Source: Phycisphaerales bacterium
GTDB taxonomy: Bacteria > Planctomycetota > Phycisphaerae > Phycisphaerales > UBA1924
Direction: 5' to 3'
DNA: 33,191 bases
Assembly (NCBI GenBank): GCA_029260515.1
Contig: JAJDDC010000112.1
Span: forward strand, 1 to 33,191
Shown here: positions 29,501-33,191 of the stretch, piece by piece
Position numbering within the stretch: the first letter of the stretch is position 1
Layout: each line of letters begins with the position of its first letter
The notes under the pieces: generated by a model
Database searches by the model: none
Told to the model about the DNA's origin: nothing
Seen by the model: only the letters and a program-made list of their open reading frames with translations
Translations under genes and position numbers: made by a program

Positions 29501-31088
29501 CGGCCTCGCGCGGCGCGGCGGCCTCCGGCTCGGGCGTGTCGAACTTCTCGGGCAGGTTCTTCTCGGCCTGCGCGAGGTCGTCGGCGATGTTGTCGGGGCG
29601 GTACTTGTCCAGCTCCCGGTCGTAGAGGTCGCGGACTTCCTTCGGAAGCGTGCCGTACTCGCCGCTCTCCTTCATCGCGTGGAACTCGTCCATCGACTCG
29701 CTGAGCGCTCGCAGCCCGTCGTCGAGCTCGCGGTCCATCGCGCTGGAGATGTCGTTGCCGATCTGCTCCATCTTCAGGCCCAGCTCGGGGTCTTCGCGCT
29801 TGATGACGTTCAGGAAGTGGGAGTCGAGCGCGCTCTGGTCGAGGTCTCGGACGCTGTCTTCGAAGTCGAGGCCGCGAAGGTTTGCACCCTCTACCAACCC
29901 GCGCGCGCCTTCGCTCAGGCCCTCGTCACCGCTCACTTCTGCGATGCGGGCTTCGATGGCCGCGCGGCCTGCGGCGTCTCCTTCGCCTACGCTGGCAAGG
30001 GCCTGCTTCAGGCCGATGAGAGTTTCGCGGGCCTCCGGGGCAAGGCCTTCTCCGCGGAGGTTCGCCAGCCGCTGGTCGATGGCCGCTGCGGCAACGGGGT
30101 CGCTGTCGCCCAGGCTCGCACGCACACGCTCCAGCCCCTCACGCACCGCGCGAACTTCCGCGACGTCAGGGTTGCCCGACGGCGTCACAGCCTCGCGCAT
30201 CTTCGCCTGGATGGTCCGCAGCGTCTCCAACCGGCTGCGCTCCGAGACGATGGAGTCATGCACGACCTTCACGCGCGTCGCCACGCGGCTGTCCACACCC
30301 GCGTCGAGCGCCGTCGCGTGCGCGCCCCGGAGCCCCTTGGCCGCCGCGAAGCTTCGGATCAGGCCGTCGGCGATGAGCCCCAGCCCCGCGCCCTCGAGCA
30401 CGTTCTTGACGCGCCCTTCCAGCTCACTGTCGTTCTCGTCCGCGCGCAGGTACTCGACCACCGGGTTGTTCACGCCGAGGTCGTTCAGGAGGTCGGACAG
30501 CCGGGCCTCGTGCGGGTCGAAGACGGAGAAGTCCGTGACGCTGCCGGCGACGACGTCACGGGCTACCGTGCTGGTGACGGCACGGCCGAAGGTGCCGCTG
30601 TTGCGAACCGTGGTCAGCGCCTTGCTCACCGCGCCGATGCCCTTCAAGGCCTTCATCGCGCCCAGTGCGGGGAAGAAGCCTGAGGCGAACTGCACGATGG
30701 GCCGCGCGATCTGGCCGGCGGTGTCGCCCTCGTCGAGCTCCACGTCGGGGACCAGCACGTCCAGATCGATGCCGCTCTCGACCAGCCCGCCGAGGTCGAG
30801 GGCCGTCTGCCCGATGTTCACCCCGGCGTCGCGGAGGCCGCCGCCGATGCCCTTGACGAGGCCGTCGAGTGAGTCGAGGAAGTCGCGGTCTTCGTCGGGG
30901 GCCCCCGGGTCGGTGCCCGGGCTGGCCTCGGCGGACGTGGGGGAGCCTTGGCCCTGCCGCGCCGCCTGCCGCTGCTCGCTCTCGAGCTGGAGTTGGCGCT
31001 GGCGTGCTCGCGCTTCGCGCTCGTCTTCGTCGGCGGCCTCCGCCGTCAGTCGCGCGGCGTAGTCGGAGTCGAAGCTGTCGAGTGCCAT
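26577..31088 (-). CDS. Large internal virion / DNA-ejection protein (1503 aa), T7 gp16 position
   Basis: This is the largest gene in the window. A 1503-aa protein in the slot of T7 gp16 (1318 aa) should be ejected into the cell envelope to form the DNA channel. It is mostly helical and charged. A hydrophobic segment occurs near 125-150 (QFASGFFPALGAMKALKGIG). The 800-1200 region (FWLNAILSGPITQSVNLFSN; ARFIMPFVRTPVNLFKYTF; YMVGGMLWMSAGMAAYEG) resembles large ejection proteins of several podovirus groups. I see no lytic transglycosylase motif like that at the N-terminus of T7 gp16. ATG at 31088 has UAGGAG 6 bases upstream. Assignment rests mainly on size, composition and position. Confidence 0.85.
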   Translation of the reverse strand: MALDSFDSDYAARLTAEAADEDEREARARQRQLQLESEQRQAARQGQGSPTSAEASPGTDPGAPDEDRDFLDSLDGLVKGIGGGLRDAGVNIGQTALDLGGLVESGIDLDVLVPDVELDEGDTAGQIARPIVQFASGFFPALGAMKALKGIGAVSKALTTVRNSGTFGRAVTSTVARDVVAGSVTDFSVFDPHEARLSDLLNDLGVNNPVVEYLRADENDSELEGRVKNVLEGAGLGLIADGLIRSFAAAKGLRGAHATALDAGVDSRVATRVKVVHDSIVSERSRLETLRTIQAKMREAVTPSGNPDVAEVRAVREGLERVRASLGDSDPVAAAAIDQRLANLRGEGLAPEARETLIGLKQALASVGEGDAAGRAAIEARIAEVSGDEGLSEGARGLVEGANLRGLDFEDSVRDLDQSALDSHFLNVIKREDPELGLKMEQIGNDISSAMDRELDDGLRALSESMDEFHAMKESGEYGTLPKEVRDLYDRELDKYRPDNIADDLAQAEKNLPEKFDTPEPEAAAPREAVTTTAEGATEVHIPSLAAKLRAAGAPVKRAGLLPDDPEFNRAVDAILMRDQTGQLQPGWEKNLGNVLGLNNRNFLRIESTDDLKLLADDVVNLITSRGGGAAEGQFFVKNLDDTIDEGVAIAQKELREAGRSEAGAEKMIGAYTKLFGDTVDLPQRMAALRVIEESMFADVRQMVNRMVSGDDSTNVYAAFLQRRDQLVRIADLRSGVATNIGRALQQFNGIVSALPITGAGKAQRLDALSDLIAKGGGKAQIKQQAEALASALDNVSGRDRMLQELGRSGLFRKMTVEFWLNAILSGPITQSVNLFSNTVVALWSPVEYAVAGALQGNDGLVRAALSEYHGLVTGIRAALRSTAEGRRASLAALGHQLTGQVSKFDNDIVRLTQAGAGVPDWMRAAATGESILIPNAKQYDIENSINAQNVRYLLNSDVGGFLDDRNFGGHIVNAFGAIVNLPGRALTAGDELAKGINYHMRLNRLAYEDALQKNLPPGQFEAHIKRLTNDVPGYKSDLNLDPSDLEDFERLHALALDGARRNTFTDPLTGKSVGRSLQEFVNRHPTARFIMPFVRTPVNLFKYTFERTPGFHKFTERYKQAVQAASIPGGDTAQLAAVRARYMVGGMLWMSAGMAAYEGKITGGGPEQPDERAALLATGWKPYSFKQDNPDGSVTYTSFSRTDPFGLFLGIAGNLAEAGGMLEQEEFDKVAVLATIAVAENLTSKSYFTGLTSLVDAINRPEQKAGRLLEQFAGSFIPNVVAQTNVRGVFPTESTLLPGESRDDVMREVDGVVQKLMSRLPGFSKELPARRNIFGEVVRYPHGYGPDTISPFYANTSTPSPVDREIARLAERGFGVNMRSVFGDVGGVKLTPEQKDRLIVLASRDNSRNGNDVREGLAKLFRSSRYRQADDSQDGRQRLITEFLQKRRTRAKTLLRREDPALDAAVRAGNVARRQALVAHRQQTALASQSALGNLVQTLTNQ

Positions 31089-31097
31089 AGGTGGCTC

Positions 31098-33026
31098 CTA
31101 CTGGGGGCTGAGACCGAGACGCAAATCTCGGACGGTGGCGGAACGGGGGCGCGAGTAGGCCTCGACCATCGTTTGCTTCTCGGGGTCGTCGCGGTACGGC
31201 TCGGCGTACTCCAGGTGCTCGCGGCGTAGTTCGAGCTGGCGGCGGCGTCGGCGGCTGTTCGTGAGCTGGCGCTGCTTCAGGTCGCGGTCAGCATTCGCGG
31301 CGTCAATCGTTTCCTGAAACTGCTGCGACAGCTCGGTGCGCGCCTCGGCGACGCGCTGCGACAGGTACTTGGGCACCGCGGGGTCTTCGGGCACGGGGTC
31401 CACGGCTTCAGCGAAGCGCGCCGTGCGGGCCTCTTCGAAGCGCACGGACGTCGCCGCGGCCTTTGCAAAGCCCTCTTCCATCTTGGCGATCTCTTCGTCG
31501 AGGGCCGCCAGGGCGGCCGTCAGCTCCGCCACTGTGCGCGGCGCGCGATCCGCGGCCTGCCCGGCGGCATCTTCAGCGTCACGCGCGGCGATGAACTCCG
31601 TCGAAATCTGCCGGGCTTGATCGAAAGGGTCTCCGTCGGGGGCAGTTTCGCGCTTGACGTCGAACTGCTGCTGGAAGTCGGCGACCTTGTCGGGCAGGAA
31701 CCCGGCGTCGGTGAGCACGGCCTCGAAGCGGCGGCGCGCGTTGAACGCCTGGTCGGTGTACCCCGGGTGCCGTCCGTTTTCCTTGGCTTCAAGGATCTGG
31801 TGGATGGAACCCAGGCGCGTGCCAAGGCCGTTGGCGTTCTCGTCGGCCGCTGCGTAGGCTGCCGCGACCTCTTCCGGCGTCTCCGCGTTGAAGGCCTGCA
31901 GCCGCAGCCGCCCGTAGTCCTGCGTCGAGAGGGCGACGGTGAAATCTCGCCCGCGCGCCTCGTCGGAGAGGAGGTCGTGGAAGAAGTCCAGGGGGGCCTC
32001 GACCAGCGCGCTCGGCTGCAGCCGGTCGGGCAGGGTCTCCTCGTTCGGGTTCTTGATCTTCCACGCGCGCACGGCCACCTTCCACCGGCGGGTTGCCAGC
32101 GCCACGTCGGCGGAGTGAACGCTGTTCTCGCGGATGCTGTCTTCCTCCGCGGACGCGGCGATGCGGTCTTCGCGGTCGGTCAAGATCGCGCGGAGCTGCG
32201 GGGTGGTGATGATGCCCTCGTCGCGGAGCGCCTCGTAGACGCTCGCGCCCATCGGCTTGTACTCTTTCTGCGCGACGACGGCGTCCACGGCGGACAGGAT
32301 GATGCGGTCGTACTGTTCCTGCGTCGTGGTCGCGCCGAGGGAGTGCTGCTCGCGAAGACCTTCGACGAACAGCTTCAGACCCTCGGGGTCGTCCAGGCCG
32401 CCTTCGTCGAGCTGCGACTTGATCTCCCCTTCGACCGCCAGACCCACTTCGGCCTCGGCCTTGGCGATGTTGCGCTGGCCCTGCTTCACAGTCTCTTCAG
32501 TGAGGAACGTGTTGCGTTCCCTCTCGATCATGCCCGCGAAGCCGGCGAGGCCCTCGGGGTTGGCCTTCCCGTCGCCCGCCGCAAACGCTTCGAGCGCGGC
32601 CTGCACCGCTGCGTCTGCGTCCTCCGGCGACTCGTACTCCTGCTCCATGATCTTTCGCATGGCGTCGCCGCCCGCGTTTGCGCCGCGCTGGAACTGGAAG
32701 CGCTGCTGCACCCACGGGCCGAGGCCCTCCAGCCACGGGGCGTTCTCTTTGTTGTCCTCGTAGAACTGCTTCTCGGTCAGCGTGCGGTTGAGCAGGAGCT
32801 GCCCCTCGATGAGGGCGTCGGCTTCGTCGAAGCGCTGCCGCTGCGTCTCCGCGGCGCGGCGGTCGGCGTGCTTGAGGCCGGCGTTCAAGCTGCGCGTGAC
32901 GGCGCTGACGGCCTGGGCCGGCGAGAAGTCCCCGCCTGCGGTCGGCTGGAAGGCGCTGCCCACGTCGGGAAGCTGGAACTCCGTCGGCCGTCGGGGGGCG
33001 GAGCCGTGGCCTCGAGAGTGGGGCAT
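31098..33026 (-). CDS. Internal virion protein, T7 gp15 position
   Basis: This 642-aa, highly charged, almost entirely helical protein begins MPHSRGHGSAPRRPTEFQLP and has several Glu/Arg-rich coiled-coil stretches (QRVAEARTELSQQFQETIDA; RRRRRQLELRREHLEYAEPY). T7 gp15 (747 aa) occupies this slot between gp14 and gp16 and is a helical tube-forming ejection protein. No enzymatic motif is seen. ATG at 33026 has AGGAG 6 bases upstream. The stop is 9 bases before the next gene. Confidence 0.8.
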   Translation of the reverse strand: MPHSRGHGSAPRRPTEFQLPDVGSAFQPTAGGDFSPAQAVSAVTRSLNAGLKHADRRAAETQRQRFDEADALIEGQLLLNRTLTEKQFYEDNKENAPWLEGLGPWVQQRFQFQRGANAGGDAMRKIMEQEYESPEDADAAVQAALEAFAAGDGKANPEGLAGFAGMIERERNTFLTEETVKQGQRNIAKAEAEVGLAVEGEIKSQLDEGGLDDPEGLKLFVEGLREQHSLGATTTQEQYDRIILSAVDAVVAQKEYKPMGASVYEALRDEGIITTPQLRAILTDREDRIAASAEEDSIRENSVHSADVALATRRWKVAVRAWKIKNPNEETLPDRLQPSALVEAPLDFFHDLLSDEARGRDFTVALSTQDYGRLRLQAFNAETPEEVAAAYAAADENANGLGTRLGSIHQILEAKENGRHPGYTDQAFNARRRFEAVLTDAGFLPDKVADFQQQFDVKRETAPDGDPFDQARQISTEFIAARDAEDAAGQAADRAPRTVAELTAALAALDEEIAKMEEGFAKAAATSVRFEEARTARFAEAVDPVPEDPAVPKYLSQRVAEARTELSQQFQETIDAANADRDLKQRQLTNSRRRRRQLELRREHLEYAEPYRDDPEKQTMVEAYSRPRSATVRDLRLGLSPQ

Positions 33027-33037
33027 GGACGTCTCCT

Positions 33038-33075
33038 ACTACTAGGATGACACAGGCTAGTAGTTCGCTAGTAGT
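33038..33075. repeat. CTACTAG inverted and direct repeats between virion genes
   Basis: The left arm ACTACTAG (33038-33045) is inverse to two identical right arms CTAGTAGT at 33057-33064 and 33068-33075, which are 11 bases apart. On the minus strand two alternative 8-bp hairpins could form, and both sequester the Shine-Dalgarno flank of the gene at 33026. Confidence 0.5.
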
Positions 33076-33191
33076 TTACGCTGCGGCGCTGAAGCCGGCG
33101 GTGACGATGTTGGACCCCAGCTCGATCGCGAGGTTGGAGCTGTTCGGGCGGGCGATCGACGCGAGCCGCGCACCTTCCACCGAGGCGAGCC
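33076..33191 (-). CDS. Internal virion protein C-terminus, T7 gp14 position (partial)
   Basis: Only the last 38 codons are inside the window: LASVEGARLASIARPNSSNL then AIELGSNIVTAGFSAAA and TAA. By position it precedes the gp15- and gp16-like genes and so corresponds to T7 gp14, the small internal virion protein. The fragment is too short for a family call from sequence. Confidence 0.55.
   Translation of the reverse strand, partial: LASVEGARLASIARPNSSNLAIELGSNIVTAGFSAAA

Noticed and set aside
28521..30683. Plus-strand open frame of 720 codons over the large ejection protein
   Set aside because: It has the same antisense-shadow composition; all intergenic signals and Shine-Dalgarno sites are on the minus strand.

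Overview
The window is part of the genome of a T7-like podovirus (Autographiviridae-type gene set) of an unidentified high-GC Gram-negative host. The evidence is a single-subunit T7-type RNA polymerase, a T7-type DNA polymerase, primase-helicase, endonuclease I, single-stranded DNA-binding protein and 5'-3' exonuclease, together with T7-like terminase, tail-fibre N-terminal domain and internal virion proteins. Every credible gene is on the minus strand, so transcription runs from high to low coordinates. Genes are tightly packed, with GTGA, TTGA, TGATG or UAG-GAG junctions. The phage also carries a tyrosine integrase, so a temperate or integrating lifestyle is likely. No lysogeny repressor was recognised.

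Layout in the direction of transcription. 33191-26577: end of an internal virion protein gene, then two large internal virion (DNA ejection) proteins. 26568-24766: two tandem paralogous short tail fibres of 299 aa each. 24766-22099: lysis and packaging cluster, with a membrane/lipobox protein, a phospholipase-A2-like protein, small terminase, an exported beta protein, a GH108 endolysin and a coiled-coil protein. 22109-17193: large terminase, then two more exported Cys-containing proteins and an exported beta-helix protein. 17156-16944: a short protein that I recognise as an Acb2-type anti-CBASS cyclic-nucleotide sponge. 16943-16459: a 485-bp non-coding junction with hairpins, a dyad, short repeats and A-tracts. 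It separates the end of the late genes from the start of the early genes, so it should contain the physical genome ends of a T7-type terminally redundant molecule.

16458-12910: early region of small proteins, a sliding-clamp-like protein and the integrase. 12907-8236: an exported SGNH hydrolase, small genes, a regulatory leader, the RNA polymerase and a tRNA. 8235-1: an exported protein, small genes, then the replication block (SSB, endonuclease I, HNH endonuclease, primase-helicase, DNA polymerase, exonuclease). Portal, scaffold, capsid and tail-tube genes are absent and would lie beyond both edges, as expected if the record is circular or permuted.

The working model is as follows. Host RNA polymerase reads the early block from a sigma70-like promoter near 16511-16538. 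The phage RNA polymerase then acts on a repeated 13-bp element (7822-7834, 11781-11793, 14296-14308). SSB and primase-helicase both end in Ala-Asp-Phe, the type of acidic aromatic tail that T7 uses to hold its replisome together. Unusual additions to the T7 plan are the integrase, the clamp-like protein, a tRNA with a tyrosine anticodon but a short variable loop, at least six proteins with export signals, and the Acb2-like counter-defence protein.
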